Positions 35,558-47,923 of a stretch of DNA of 64,000 bases are shown piece by piece. Origin of the DNA: Terebella lapidaria (Eukaryota > Annelida > Polychaeta > Terebellida > Terebellidae). The DNA lies in NCBI GenBank assembly GCA_949152475.1, contig OX424567.1:18129402-18193401 (forward strand), written 5' to 3'. How positions within the stretch are numbered: the stretch's first letter is position 1; every line of letters starts with the position of its first letter. A model generated the notes under the pieces. That model was given only the letters and a program-made list of their open reading frames with translations, made no database searches and was not told the DNA's origin. The position numbers were made by a program, and so were the translations under genes.

Positions 35558-38047
35558 TCACCATTGATAGGATAGATGTGACAAATGGACTAAAAGTGAT
35601 GACCGAGTTTCCGTGGCTCTGAAGTACAATGGCCCACATTTGTGCTCGGGACGAAAACGAACAAATCACGATTATGACAGTTTTCGGGGCTGACATACCA
35701 AATCGTCTTTTTGTATTCACTCAGATATATGAGAGGATCCAAAATATGTAAGACAACGCACCAAAATACCTCGAAATGTTGTTGAAAATCCCCTCCAAAC
35801 ATTGACTTTAGCCTTGGCAGTCACCGACCACAAATTTTACCAGGAAGGATTAGCGATGTTTGGAGGGGATTTTGAGCAATATACCGAGGTATTTAGTTGA
35901 GTTATGATATGTAATTTGGGTCCTCTCGTGTATTAGCAGACACACAATAATAACAGTTTGTGTATCAGCCCGTAAATCGGTCATTATCGTGATTTGCTGA
36001 TTTTTGTCCCGAGCACCAATGTGGGCCATCTCGGACGCGCTCCGCGTCGCTTGGGCTGGGGTAGCTTTCATCAGAAGGGCATGTATTTTGCATAATGATA
36101 AATGAAATAACCTGAAAGGGTATGTGGTACCCCCCCCCCCCCCCTCCATGCGCTTGTTCACAGACGTCTGTTCTTAATCATTAAACATGATTTATTATCG
36201 AAAATACTAGTTAAAACTAGTATCCTACCTTACCATGCCTTACTCTTGTGGTAGACTACTCTCCGAACATGAAAATATGAATTGACCTCAGATGAGAGAT
36301 CTGATTTTGCTGAGTAAAATGTTGTTTACCGCATCCCAATATCTCGATTGGTTAAAAAGTTATGGCGATTTGAATGTCACATTTTTGCAGGATATAACAT
36401 ATGCTGGATTGAACACTTCTGGATTTTTGGAGAAGCTAATTATTATGCAAATGAGGTATTCGTGACGTAGAAGGGGGAATATTTTTATTCAGGCAAGTTT
36501 GAGTCTTAATATAATTGTTCTGGTCAGAATTATTGCAAACCTAAAGTCCACACATTGATAGGAATGGTCAATAATCAGTGTTGTTCAAAATTTTATTGTT
36601 GCCATGGTGACTATTCACCTTCTGGAGTCCCTAGCAACCACTGGTTGCTATGGGCCCTAACTACAAGAAACAGGGGTTTTGACAGATTTTGGTCATTGTA
36701 TATTAATAAGGCATGTAAAGTCAATCCATTTTCACCTTTGGTTTTGTTTGTTTATCGATAGGATCGTGGATTTGGGCCATAGCAACCTCGTTGCTAGGGG
36801 CTTTATATCAACACTGGTGACCTTGGCAACTATCCGGATGTAAAATTCATTGACTATCAATCATGGAGAGCATGTGGAATAAGCTTTGTTGAATGATTGC
36901 AATTTCTAAAGACTTTAATATGCCAGTAAAACCAGCTAATTAAAAAAAGTTCCCCCTGTGACGTCATGCATACACATTTGCATATTAATGAGCAATATGA
37001 TTTCCCAAATTGTATAGGGGGCAAATTGAACTTTGAAGCACTGTAACTCTTGAAGGAATTGAGATATTCACATGCTGTAAAAACGGTTCTGATCAGCTCA
37101 CATGGTGCTTGAATCTGAGCTTACATCATATTTTCATGTTCCTAGTACTAAAAAAAAAAAAATTGTTTTTACTAAAATCGATGCCTTGCGATCACAATTA
37201 AGTTCTTTGAGACGTAGAATTCAAGGTTACCAAACGATCACCTATGTGACCGCCTATATGCTCATAACCTAATATTTTATCCACAAACCTTTTGTCTTCA
37301 GTTGCCAATTTACACGATTCAGACTCTCAACAATTACTACTCAAGGTCATGCTAGTATTAGGCTGAGTTTGAGGTCACCAAAGATATTCTATTATGACTT
37401 ACTATGTGCGCTCATACATACCAAACTGCTACCTGGGCAAATCATGGCTGTTACCACAATAATCATCCGAAACGGTGTTGTGTCGGTGTCCAACTTGCAA
37501 ACTATTCAACAAATTGTTAGGCTCTCCATACCTAATGTCAAGGTCACATTTTTAGATTTGTAAACAAATGTAGTAATTTTAGCGACTGTTACTCCCGTCC
37601 CTCCCGCGCACTACACATTTCCACAACAAACATTCATTCTACATGACTTACATACAGGACAAGTACACACTATACGATCACAAGCATAAACTCCATGTAG
37701 TCATGGTTACATACACAGGTCAAACCACGCACCTGCGGCCCCGCTAGCTCAGTACACTCGGCCCCGTTTACTCGACCTTGACCTTCACATGCACTGACTT
37801 CTAAACATAGAACTTGACACACATACTCCATACATCACGTGCACAGATACAGGCATTACAAGTATTGACACGAGCCGGGGAAACCCACTTTCCCGGTGAC
37901 ATCAGCGCATTGCACCACACATTCAACCTATCACAACACCGCTTACACTTGGCGGGAAATTACACAGCCACATGGTCCCTCGGCCCCAGTCTACTGCGCA
38001 GAAGAGTAGTGAAAATCCCAGTGACAGGACGTGTAAACTAAAGCTCC
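35558..38047. other. Unassigned interval with poly-C run
   Basis: No convincing exon. It holds a 15-base C run at 36130-36144, an X-box-like GTTGCCATGGTGAC near 36599, and an A-run near 37150. The stretch 37575-38047 is C-rich and GC-richer than its neighbours and could be the upstream part of the LTR candidate that follows. Confidence 0.4.
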
Positions 38048-38317
38048 TGTGAAGACTGTCGATATTAATATACGAACTGAATACAAGTGATATATAAACC
38101 ATTGGATATATGTGCAAGTTATATAAAGGACTATAAGAGGATTATATTCGACTGGGATATCACCCGACGTAGGTGAGAGTGCGGCCCCGATTGTGAGTGA
38201 CTGAATCATTGTTCTTATCACCACAATAAACAGTTGAATTGAAACTGCCGGCTTATTGAATCACACGACGACCCAGTTAAACCGGCTTAATATCGGCCGT
38301 GAACGATATTCTTCACA
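38048..38317 (+). mobile_element. Possible solo LTR (low confidence)
   Basis: Bounded by an 8-bp inverted terminus, TGTGAAGA at 38048 and TCTTCACA ending 38317. Inside are TATATAAA-type boxes (near 38092 and 38115) and an AATAAA near 38225 in the order expected for U3, R and U5. No flanking target duplication, primer site or internal coding region is visible. The true left edge could be as far as about 37585. Family and age not assignable. Confidence 0.3.
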
Positions 38318-39129
38318 CAAACTGCTCATTTCTCTCGTAGGATGTCAATACCCGCACTGACATGGTCATTTTATCAGGAGAATAATGCAAGTGACTTGTA
38401 TTGGTATCCAATTAAACAGTTGATGTGAAGGAATTCGTACCCTGCAGGTAGAAATGCACATTGATCTAGGTCTGTTTATCTTCTCATGGTGGTGTACTCC
38501 AAGAGACCTCACTTGACCAGCTGTTGATCCGTTCCATGCGTGAGTCGATCATGACAATTTTGAACATAGACATACCTTACTCTCGCCCCTCAGAATTACA
38601 GAGAAGTGCAGAACTAGATATATGTATTTCAATGCAATATCTATCCATCACATCGTTTATGCTAGCTTATTTGTGGTCTGGTACAAGTACAAGTAGGCTG
38701 GCAGATATGATGTGGGACCCGTTTACCAACAGTTAGTTGGTGGTCATATTTTGCAAGGTCACACAAGTCAATAATTATCCTTCTATCATTAACGCAATGC
38801 ATATATACATATTATACATACCATGCAATCCATGATCGACTTTGACCACACCACCCGCCCCATCTCGTACTGCACGAGACGATCCTGATACAGTTCGGGG
38901 CAGAAACACTTGGTTTTGGCAGATGTTAGTAACCTTTTTTTATACACTTCAGCGGAAACCATTAATTCGCCATGGATACATAGACTACCAGAACATCCGA
39001 TCGCCTCACCGCATATGTGGGCCGAGAATGCTTCTCGGACGATCCTGAGACTGTTTTGGGCCAGTAAATAGTTGTTTTTGGTAAATAAGTTTCTACAGAA
39101 AGTATCAGTCCACTATCGTGAATACTTAC
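38318..39129. other. Unassigned interval with degenerate duplication
   Basis: Two related stretches occur near 38880-39000 and 39040-39140 (GATCCTGA, CCAGAACA/GCTCGATC phrases). The first resembles a decayed copy of the candidate exon end at 39130. No independent coding evidence. Confidence 0.4.
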
Positions 39130-39248
39130 CAGAACGCTCGATCATACTCTCCACCGCGTCAGCACTGGTCAGTGACGTGAGTTTGCTTTTTGGGCTATCC
39201 CAATAAGGTACGGGGCCAAACGGTGGTTGTGGTGGCTGGTCAAATGAT
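39130..39248 (-). CDS. Candidate internal exon of an unknown gene
   Basis: 119-nt open block on the minus strand, with a TAG acceptor at 39251-39249 and a consensus donor G|GTAAGT at the other end (39130/39129). The single open frame is 39 codons, rich in proline at the start (DQPPQPPFGPVPYWD) and ending ADAVESMIERS. Entry phase is 2 and exit phase 1. I do not recognise the protein. Base composition is GC-richer than the flanks. Both neighbouring exons are unidentified, so this rests on the splice signals and the absence of stops in one frame. Confidence 0.35.
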
Positions 39249-39906
39249 CTAGTATAACATATATATGTAAAACAATTCATTTCATTTGACATAATCGATT
39301 AGTCCACACTGCATATATATATATATATGAATCTGCGTCTACAAAATAGATCGGGCGATAGTTCACCGCGTCTGTGGTCAGAGTCAGATATAAGGACGGT
39401 ACGGTAGTCGCACCGTGTATTCCAAATAGTACAATACCGATACACTCATATATATCTATATGGTCCTAGAGATGCCGGCCGTCACGGCCAGACTATAGAT
39501 AACTTTCTACACTAACATGTAACGTTTGACGCCACAGCCATAAACTTATTTGTTCTGAGGTATTTCTTAGTAAATATTATTATAACATTCATGTATAACC
39601 AACCAGGTTATTTTTATCATTCAATATGTACTTCGTGAATCGAGAGTGAATGCCATTTATGTCATGAAATTGTTAATCATGGTTCTTTCACGAATGTACA
39701 AAAAAAACCAACAATATTTAATCGTGCTGTCTGGATTAGTATGTGGTCGTATTTCTGTGTACATATACTCGAACAAGTCGTTTGTTTCATTTCCGTTTAC
39801 TCAAAATGTTTGCGTGGTTAAATGCTTCGAGTGTGCTGTGTGAGTGGATTCATTTTGCCTGCCCTTCCTGTGCCGACGTACTCCGGTTGAGATGGAGGGA
39901 TGACGG
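39249..39906. other. AT-rich 5' flank of the LINE
   Basis: Contains a TA dinucleotide run near 39316-39329. The last 100 bp before 39907 may be LINE 5' UTR. No ORF1 homologous to other LINE first frames is seen. Confidence 0.4.
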
Positions 39907-40599
39907 ATGAAGATGTCTAATATAACGCTTGACCAAGTCAGGTTTGATAATGAATATAATTTTACAGCAATATACGAAGAAGAAAACTCCCTGGAGGAAA
40001 ATGATTCCCCGTATCAGACTATGAATACTTCTCAGTGTCAATATTATGATCCAAATGATTTCAAGCCTATGCTCAGAGGGTGCAAACAGAGTAGTAAATC
40101 TTACTTTCACTTGAATTGTCGCAGCTTGACTTCAAATTGGAACTCTTTTACAGAATTAATTAATCAAATAAATGGGGAAAGTTTCGGTCTCGATTTTATC
40201 GGACTCAGCGAAGTTTTTAATTGTAGTAAGGACACGAGACTTGTATTACCTGGCTATTGCAAACTTATCACTCGATGTCGAGAGGATGATAACCGTGGGG
40301 GTGTTGGGCTTTTTGTAAAGGATAATCTGCATTTTAAAGTAAGAGAAGATCTGAGTGTTCTTATTCCCCATATATATGAGTCCCTATTCATTGAAGTCAT
40401 GAATAAATCAAATTCTCTATTTGGCAGTATTGTAGGTGTTATTTACAGACCAAATACACAACCACGAGCGGATATTGATATTTTCTCATCTACCATACAA
40501 GATATATTTGATATTATAAACAATGAAAATAAACAGTGTTTAATAATGGGGGGACGTCATCATAGACTTACTGAAACACAAAACGCACCCAAAAACTAA
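39907..40599 (+). pseudogene. LINE endonuclease (APE-type) segment
   Basis: N-terminal part of the polyprotein: about 60 leading residues, then an apurinic-like endonuclease fold with HLNCRSLTSN (near residue 68), DFIGLSEVF, GGVGLFVKDNL, ESLFIEV, GVIYRPN and MGD. It would nick target DNA to prime reverse transcription. At 40549-40553 a G-run is one base too long relative to the expected reading. Beyond it this frame ends within 16 codons, while the next frame continues as GDVIIDLLKHKTH, where GDFNIDLL is usual. Confidence 0.85.
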
Positions 40600-42484
40600 C
40601 GAATATGTAGAAAATTTATTCTCACGATCATTTATTCCTACTATAACAAAACCAACTCGAATAAGTCACTCCTCCGCAACCCTAATTGATCACATGTACA
40701 CAAACAATAATATCTCAAAAACGACCTCCGGGATTATCATAACTGATGTTGCTGATCATTTTGGAACATTTTGTATAATTGAGGGTAAAGGGAAACATAA
40801 AGAAAACAAAGTCATTGAAAAACGTATTATAACAGACAGAACTATAGATAAGTTCAAAAACTATCTGAATCAATTAGACTTTTCGCAAATTTACAATGAA
40901 TATTGCCCAGATAAAGCTTATAATATATTTTGCCAGTTATACATTCAAGCCTATGAACAAGCATTTCCGCTAAAAAAGTATGTGCCAAATAAAAGATATA
41001 ATAAAATTGAGCCTTGGGTAACTGTCGGATTGATGACATCAATGAGAACTAAATCCAAACTTCTGAAAAAAAAATTGAAATACCCGACTATAAATAATAT
41101 TACACATTATAAAAACAACATAAATTTGTATAATAAGTTGAAACATACATTAAGGACAAACTACTACAAGCATATGCTAGCACTGAATCAAAATGACATG
41201 AAACGAACTTGGCAAATCATCAGAACAGCCATTGGTAAACAAAACGACAAATCTGGCTTTCCACAATTTTTTTTAATAAATAATAAAACTATATCAGATA
41301 AAAAATTGATAGCGGAAGAATTTAATAAATATTTTGCGGATATAGGTAAATCGACAGGAGACAATGTGCCCCCATCATCCAAACATTATTATGATTACAT
41401 GCCCCTTAGGAACCCAAATAGTATTTTTCTAGAATCTGTTGAACAACATCAGGTATTAGAGATAGTTGATAAACTAAAGCCAAAAACTAGCACTGGACAT
41501 GACGGCTTATCAAGTAAAATTATGAAACTCACAATTAGAAACATTATTGCCCCATTTACATACATATTGAATAGATCTCTTGAAACTGGAATTGTTCCTA
41601 GTCAAATGAAAATTGCGAAAGTAATTCCTATTTATAAAGCATCTGATAATGACAAATTATCTAATTATAGACCAGTAAGCTTGCTACCGGCATTCTCGAA
41701 AGTATTGGAAAAAATCATGTTCAATAAAATTATTGGATTTTTCAATAGTGAAAATTTATTCTACAAGCATCAATACGGGTTTCGTCCCAAACATTCAACG
41801 ATACATCCAATCATTCATCTGTTAAATGCTTGTGCCGATGCAAATAATTCTTCTCCAAAACAACTTACGCTTTCTATCTTCTGTGACCTCTCTAAGGCAT
41901 TTGACGTTATTAAACACGATATTTTATTGAAAAAGCTAGAAATTTATGGCCTTGGAGGGGTTGCAAATCGATGGATCGAAAATTATTTGGAGGATAGAAA
42001 ACAATTCGTAGAATTTGATAACGTTAAATCTGATGTTGCCCAAATTAAATGTGGAGTGCCTCAGGGTTCGATTTTAGGGCCACTTCTTTACCTCATATAC
42101 GTAAATGATATTCCGAACGCAACAACGGCGAACATACTCTCTTATGCTGATGACACATCCCTATTCTTATCACATAGTGATATTAATGTTCTGTATAAGG
42201 AAGCAAATATTGAGGCCAACAAATTATACCAGTGGTTTTGTGCCAACAAATTATCACTCAATGCCAAAAAAACGAAATACATAGTACTGCGAACACCATA
42301 TCACAAGAGCAATTTTGATAATTTGATTTTAGCAATAAACGGCATACCATTATCTCGAATTGGGGCAGATCAAAAGGAAGAATATACCAAATTCTTGGGC
42401 TTAAATATCGATGAGACACTTTGTTGGAAATATCATCTACGACACACAAAATATCCAGGGCATTATACCAAATTAAACAAGTAA
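40553..42484 (+). pseudogene. LINE reverse transcriptase segment
   Basis: Continues the polyprotein in a second frame. It carries the end of the endonuclease (LIDHMYT), a linker, then the RT motifs in order: NYRPVSLLPAFSKVLEKI, QYGFRPKHST, FCDLSKAFDVIKHDIL (motif A, Asp near 41885), GVPQGSILGPLLYLIYVNDI, and SYADDTSLF (catalytic Asp pair at 42149-42154), then KTKYIVLR and FLGLNIDETLCW. The domain is uninterrupted. The frame is lost at about 42433, after the CWKYH motif. Confidence 0.9.
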
Positions 42485-43035
42485 AACGTCATTTGCCACC
42501 TGAGAGCCTTACAATTTTATATTATGCATTAATACATCCCTATATTACTTATGGAATTATCGCCTGGGGTAATGCCTCGCCTTCAAATCTTCAAAGAACA
42601 ATCGTCCTTCAAAAACGTGCCATAAGAACCATAAATAACGCCAAATATAATTGTCATACTGAACCACTATTCAAAAGGTCCAACATCCTTAAGCTTACAG
42701 ATCAGTACAAATATGAAGTAGGCATGTTCATGCATGATTTCACAACAGCTAATCTTCCAATATCATTCTCCAATACATTTAGATACAACTATGAAATTCA
42801 ACAATCTCATACAACTCGACAGTCAAATGAATTATGTATCAAACGGTGTTCCTCTGACTTTGCCAACAGGTTACCTCTCTATAAATTCCCAGTCATATGG
42901 AATTCTATAGCGCATTCAATCTGCACCAATAACTCAAGAGCCAAATTTAAAAAGCTACTGAAAAACACCATGTCGTCCATGTATTCAACAGTGGTCACAT
43001 GCACAAATGAACGTTGCCCAAGTTGCTATTCATGA
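42433..43035 (+). pseudogene. LINE polyprotein C-terminal segment
   Basis: Third frame, taking over after the second frameshift. It includes ISRALYQIKQVKRHLP, LYYALIHPYITYGIIAWG, VLQKRAIRTI and CHTEPLFK, and ends CTNERCPSCYS before TGAATAAA. The final CxxxxCPSC cluster resembles the short C-terminal cysteine tail seen in some LINEs. The same region is what survives in the remnant at 30586. Confidence 0.85.
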
Positions 43036-43768
43036 ATAAAATTAACATGGGATCGTTCATTGATATATTTATTATTGATTTCTGATTTATTACTTGGTAC
43101 CTTGTTTATCGCATATCCGATTATCACCAATACGTGAATATGTATTTAGAAGTCGAGCTCCTCGGTCTCTGAAACTCATATTTACTCATCACTTTAGTTT
43201 GCTCCCTCTGTAGTGTCGCCATGTCAGACTGGTTCGAATTGACATGAAATCATTTGTTGATATATTTATTGTTGATTTCTAGTTTATTACTGGTCTACTA
43301 ATGGTACCTTGTGTATCACTTATCCAATTATGAGTAACACATTTTGGAATTGATCAATTTGTTATTGATCACTGATTTACCGCTGGTCTATTACAGATAT
43401 TCAGTTTCATTACTTATTCAACTATTTTGAATATAATGTAAAGTATTTAGTAAACCTGCTCCTTGGTCAGTTAGATTTGTAATTCACTAGTCCCTCCCTC
43501 TCTCCCGGTGTCACTATATCAGGTTGGGCATGCCTGCTGAATCCATTCTCACATGCATTTTAGTTTCGCTGTGTATCTTCAAAGTTCCTAATTATTTCTG
43601 TACATTCGTATATCAGTTATTCGGTCCAAAAGGAAGACAGCTACGGTTATTTTGGAATCCGTGTTTCCCACTATTTATTAACATGTATATATTTATTGTG
43701 TAATGGTTAATGGTGTTGTGTGTGCGGAGACAAAAATAAAAATCTATCTCCCCATCTATCTATCTATC

Positions 43769-44888
43769 CATAACGCGATATGGATCGATCGTTTTTTTGG
43801 CATAATGTCACATGATGATAGATAGTACTATAAGTCTTAAAATTAAAGTATAATCGAAACAAATCTTCAATATCTTATAGCCTAAGTGTCATTCATTTCA
43901 CACAACAAAAATTAGCTATAAAACTCCATTAGTGGGGTTTTGTATCGGTGTTGAAACTATCTACATGTCCTAATGTTGCAAAATATAACTTCTTCAATTT
44001 TACACTTTCCAGAACCAAATTTTGTGTGAAGGAACCTTTAAAAAATCTATCAAAAAATAGAACAAAAAACCATTGAAAAAATTAGTTTGAAATTTCGAGA
44101 AATTTGGGTCTTGTCAGAAGGTGCAGGCAATGTTATACCCTGGATACACGGTTGCTGAAATTGAGGTTTCGAAATTTTCAAGTTGACTTTGTAAGTCCAA
44201 AAATGTGCAAAATTTCGAAACAAAACTTGAATATGATAGAAACTAACATAGTCTAACATATCTGAGAGTTTCAAGTTTTTTTGTAGACAAAATTGACATA
44301 TAATATATTTTTTCAAATCTTTAGAAATACGTGTCCTTTTGCCACATTTTTATGTACTTTTGTCACACTTCAATAGGTAAATATTAAATAATTCCTGTAA
44401 ATGTTCACATATTTTCACGAAATTTTTATTGCTGCATGGTAGTGATATACTGCAAAAAATACACAAATTTTACACATTTTGGTTCAAAATTGCAGCCGTT
44501 TCTTGTCCAATCGACACATTTTCTTCAATATCTCCAAGAGTATTTATGTCAATAATTTGATTTTTTTTCATAATGTGTATAATTCAGTTCTACGGCACAT
44601 AAAGAAAACCCAATACTGTTTTTGTCAAAAAAATATATGACTTTTTCTTATTTTCGTCAATTTTCACTCTACAAGCGTGATTTTCACATATGTATACCTC
44701 CTACCAGAGATGTCTTGCGTCAAAAAAATTCAGATTTTTTATACAAAAATAAACATTTATTTTCAAAATATTTTCTGTGAAAATGAGATAGATAGATGGT
44801 CAATGAAGCATTTGTACAACATATTGTGTACATTTGTCACACATACTTTGCTGCCATCTGGCGAACGTGAAAATCTGCTCTCCAGATT
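43769..44888. other. AT-rich unassigned interval
   Basis: No coding frame with support, no named repeat. Several poly-T and poly-A runs. Confidence 0.5.
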
Positions 44889-45420
44889 CTTGTAGCAAAA
44901 GGACAATGGCATGCGACAATAGTACTAGTAACAGAACTATCTATCTATCATGTGTAGCAAAAGTACATGTTATGTGACATTAGTACCAGTTACAAAACTA
45001 TCTATCTATTACATGTAGCAAAAGTACAATGCTATGTGACATTAGTACTGGCAAACAGAACTATCTATCTATCTATCATGTGTAGCAAAAGTACCATGTT
45101 ATGCGACATTAGTACTTTCGTGGAATACAATCTTTCTATCTGCAGTGGTCTACGATCTATCTACTAAGCATGATGTACTTTTGTCACAGGTAGATGGCAA
45201 AAGTGACAATCGGACAATTTGCAACAAAAGGACACTCAAATGAGACAAAAGGACAAGATGTGACAATCGGACTGCAACAAAAGGACACAAATGGGACATT
45301 AGGACACTCAAATGTAACATTCGGACACAACATGTACGAAAGTCACAATTGCCTGCAACAAAAGGACACAAATGCGTGACATAAGGACATATCGCGATAC
45401 CTATCCATCTATCCATCCAT
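44889..45420 (+). repeat. Two-part minisatellite with ATCT blocks
   Basis: Part one (44889-45150): four units of about 60-65 bp, each GTAGCAAAAGTAC, then TATGYGACATTAGTAC, then AACTATCTATCTATC. Part two (45186-45395): shorter, irregular units of AACAAAAGGACAC and GACATTAGGAC phrases, apparently derived from the same motif without the ATCT block. A (CATC)n stretch closes it. Confidence 0.85.
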
Positions 45421-45466
45421 CCATCTACCAAAGTAGTATCTACAAGCATTTGTGTCCAATTTTCTT

Positions 45467-45503
45467 ACTACTACTATTATTATTATTATTATTATTATTA
45501 TTA
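45467..45503. repeat. (ATT)n microsatellite
   Basis: ACT triplets followed by about ten ATT triplets. Confidence 0.95.
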
Positions 45504-47059
45504 CACCGGAGCTTATAGACTGCAGAATCCAACATAAAATTGATCAATGCGCTGCACTGTACATATAATAAAAACTGAGACCAAAACATTACTTTAATGG
45601 AACGATGACTAGAAAAAAAACACACCTGTCCAATAAAAGCAAAACATGCCATATAAAACGTTAGGAGTAATAGGCTCGTGGTAAGAAATCATGTACAATT
45701 AGGCAGACTGTTCCACAAGGTGGGACCAATGATACGGAAGGCTTGCCGGCCCATCACTCGTTGATGAGCTGGTTCAATGAGTCGCTGAGTGTCCGAGGAT
45801 GACTGCAAGATACTACTAGACCTCTATCCCTGGAACAGGTCAGTGAGGTACCCAGAAGCCATGTAGAGACTTGAAAATGTGAAACAGTATTCTGAACTGT
45901 ACACGGAGTTCACGCGGGAGCCAGTGGAGTGATTCAAGACCAGAGTTATGTGGTCACGGAGACTAGTTCGCGTCATAAGTCGTGCAGCATTGTTCTATAT
46001 CTTTTGTAGTACCGTGAAGAACAGTAGTCCAACCTGGACACCACAAGACTCAAATAAAATATTGACCAGATATTGAGAAAACTAATACAGGCCATTTTGT
46101 CGAAATGTGAAAACAAATAAAATATCCCTAACTCTAAGGATTTGACTGTAAATTTTATTGATGAAAATGTTTGCCGACGACGCACGACGACCGATGCAAC
46201 GCCAGGTTTTGGGACCACAGGTTCGGTAACCTGAAAACTAGATATCGGCGGGTTAACTGGGTATTGGTCAAATTGCCCCCACATTGACTACAGGTACCGA
46301 TCAGCCCAGTGTTCATTGTAAAGAAATTACTGATCTGAAGATACTAATTTATTACAATATCAGATAATATGACTCACGAGAGGGCGCATTTCTGCCCCCG
46401 TAACAAAAGGGCAACGGGGACAGCGCCGTGGTTCCGTCGAGATAATATTTTTTTTTTGACAAATAGCTCCCTTCAGAGCCACCGTATCAGATCCAGTTAA
46501 TAACATGTGCAGTTTACCATTGGAATAGAGTCCTGAATGAGCATGTTTTCGTTTAATCACCTGAATCCAATTTGAATATTGCTTGTGTACTTTTTGCAGA
46601 AGTTTACTTGGATTAATCCAAAAATTTTCGATGTATCGACTAAATCACCAAATATGTCAGAAATGCAATAATCACCGATTGTTTTGCCAGTTTCAAACCA
46701 GATCATTGCAAAAGGATCGATATCTTAAGGACGCACATACAAATGTGTTCATTCTCGTAATGCGACAGTTTTGTTTTTGTTTACTGGATCTAGCGTTATG
46801 GTTCTGAACCTATAATGTGAGCTATAAATTTCGTTGATGATAAATGAAATAAAGAGTTTTATACAGATGATTAATTTTTAAATGGTCAACTGTATCATCC
46901 ACAGTCGGTTGTGCAAAATAATTTTGCAGAATTAGTATATCCAGTGCTTTGCAAGCATCACGAGTATTTTACACTCGAATGTTCAATTGATATTTTTCGG
47001 GTGTTTGAGGCTGAGTTTTCAATTCAGACATTAAAAAATATTGTTTTGGTAGGCATAAT
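45504..47059. other. Decayed dispersed repeat and unassigned sequence
   Basis: The stretch 45700-46050 (phrases AAGGTGGGACCAATGATACG, AGCCAGTGGAGTGATTCAAG, TTATGTGGTCACGGAGAC) resembles a widespread animal dispersed-repeat segment I know by its wording but cannot name. Near 46170-46200 is a GACGACGCACGACGACCGATG phrase similar to the repeat at 55990. No exon supported. Confidence 0.45.
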
Positions 47060-47199
47060 GGGTCAAGCTACTAACCCTTCTTGGAGTTCCAGCACATCCA
47101 GTATACGATTAAAACAATAACTACGAGACCATGCATAGATTGACATGCCAAAATACCTTCCACTTGTTACACTTAAGAACGATATACAAAGAAGCAGCC
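47060..47199 (+). promoter_or_regulatory. Upstream region shared by two Ly6 first exons
   Basis: Aligns with 61445-61603 (shared phrases ATAATGGGTCAA, ACTACGAGACCATGCAT, TTGACATGC, AAGCAGCCATGAA). Conservation up to the ATG suggests that the 5' UTR and the proximal promoter were duplicated together with exon 1. No clear TATA box identified. Confidence 0.5.
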
Positions 47200-47923
47200 A
47201 TGAACGGACCAATCGTCTTACTGCTGATGGTGGTATCTCTGGCGATGGTGACGCCATCTGACGGGATAGAGTGTTACGTGTGTTCGTCTGTGAATGACAA
47301 TAACTGTGGCGATCCCTTCGACGCGAACGGAGTCAGCATATACGATTTAGACTATGACTACTGTTCCAAGAGCAAGTCATCTGGTGGTAAGATACCAAAG
47401 AATAACATCATTGTCACTGGAACTCAAGAAACATTTGATTTAAAACAATTGCATGAAACAATGTTGCAGACCACTGACTCAGTTTCATTACACGAATGAT
47501 AAATTACTTACTAGGGTAGACAGTATCGTGTGTGTAACAATGAAATTAATCTATGTCTATGACTCATCTCCACCAATAGAGTACGGTTATGATTACGCAA
47601 CTGGAAAATGCGAATGCATGTTGTTGGTGGAAACGAAGCCCGATCATGCATCAAAATAGGCAAAACCCACTTACAGGCGTTATCAGGGACATAAGTTGTT
47701 ACTACGGTGCACCTGATGGAATCAACGCATTTTTATCATTTCAGTTGTGACTCGTATTGGGTACAGCGGAACACCGATATACGAGGGATGTGAAAGCGCC
47801 AACGACGTGTCGGTGTGTTACTGTGATACGGACCTCTGCAATGGCGTCCAAAAATCCGCGATTGCGAACGGCGTTATGATTGTCTCCTTGACGACATTCA
47901 TGACGTGGATGCTCCAAGCATAA
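47200..47923 (+). CDS. Ly6/uPAR three-finger protein, quiver/sleepless-like; two exons
   Basis: Exon 1 is 47200-47386 and exon 2 is 47745-47923, joined by a phase-1 intron (donor G|GTAAGA, acceptor TTTTTATCATTTCAG). The predicted product has 121 residues: a signal peptide (MNGPIVLLLMVVSLAMVTPS), a mature start IECYVCSS, then NNCGDPF, a cysteine ahead of the junction, YEGC, CYCDTDLCNG, and a hydrophobic tail (GVMIVSLTTFMTWMLQA) as a GPI signal. Eight cysteines fit the Ly6/uPAR pattern, and the CxxC...CxDPF start with a CYCxTDLCN end is typical of the quiver/sleepless branch. It is likely a GPI-anchored cell-surface protein; ligand or channel partner unknown. AATAAA at 48255 may be the poly(A) signal. 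Start chosen at 47200, not at the in-frame ATG at 47131, because the homologous copy starts there and the signal peptide follows at once. Confidence 0.85.

Larger units (their letters stand above)
39907..43768 (+). mobile_element. Near-complete CR1/L2-like LINE
   Basis: A non-LTR retrotransposon with an endonuclease-reverse transcriptase polyprotein spread over three frames and a 3' UTR of about 730 bp ending in (ATCT)n at 43746-43768. The coding capacity, about 1000 residues in total, fits ORF2 of this group. No ORF1 is visible upstream, so it is either 5'-truncated or a single-ORF type. Only two frameshifts and no in-frame stops were noticed, so it is young but probably inactive. The microsatellite tail is typical of CR1/L2/RTE-like LINEs. 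Confidence 0.9.

Noticed and set aside
46455-46485. Histone mRNA 3' stem-loop (AGCTCCCTTCAGAGCCACC)
   Set aside because: Two stem pairs are mismatched and no histone coding sequence lies upstream on either strand.
47453-47659. 68-codon frame as a middle exon of the Ly6 gene
   Set aside because: Joining exon 1 directly to 47745 keeps phase and gives the full eight-cysteine pattern. The third copy's donor and the orphan exon have matching phases, so no middle exon is needed.
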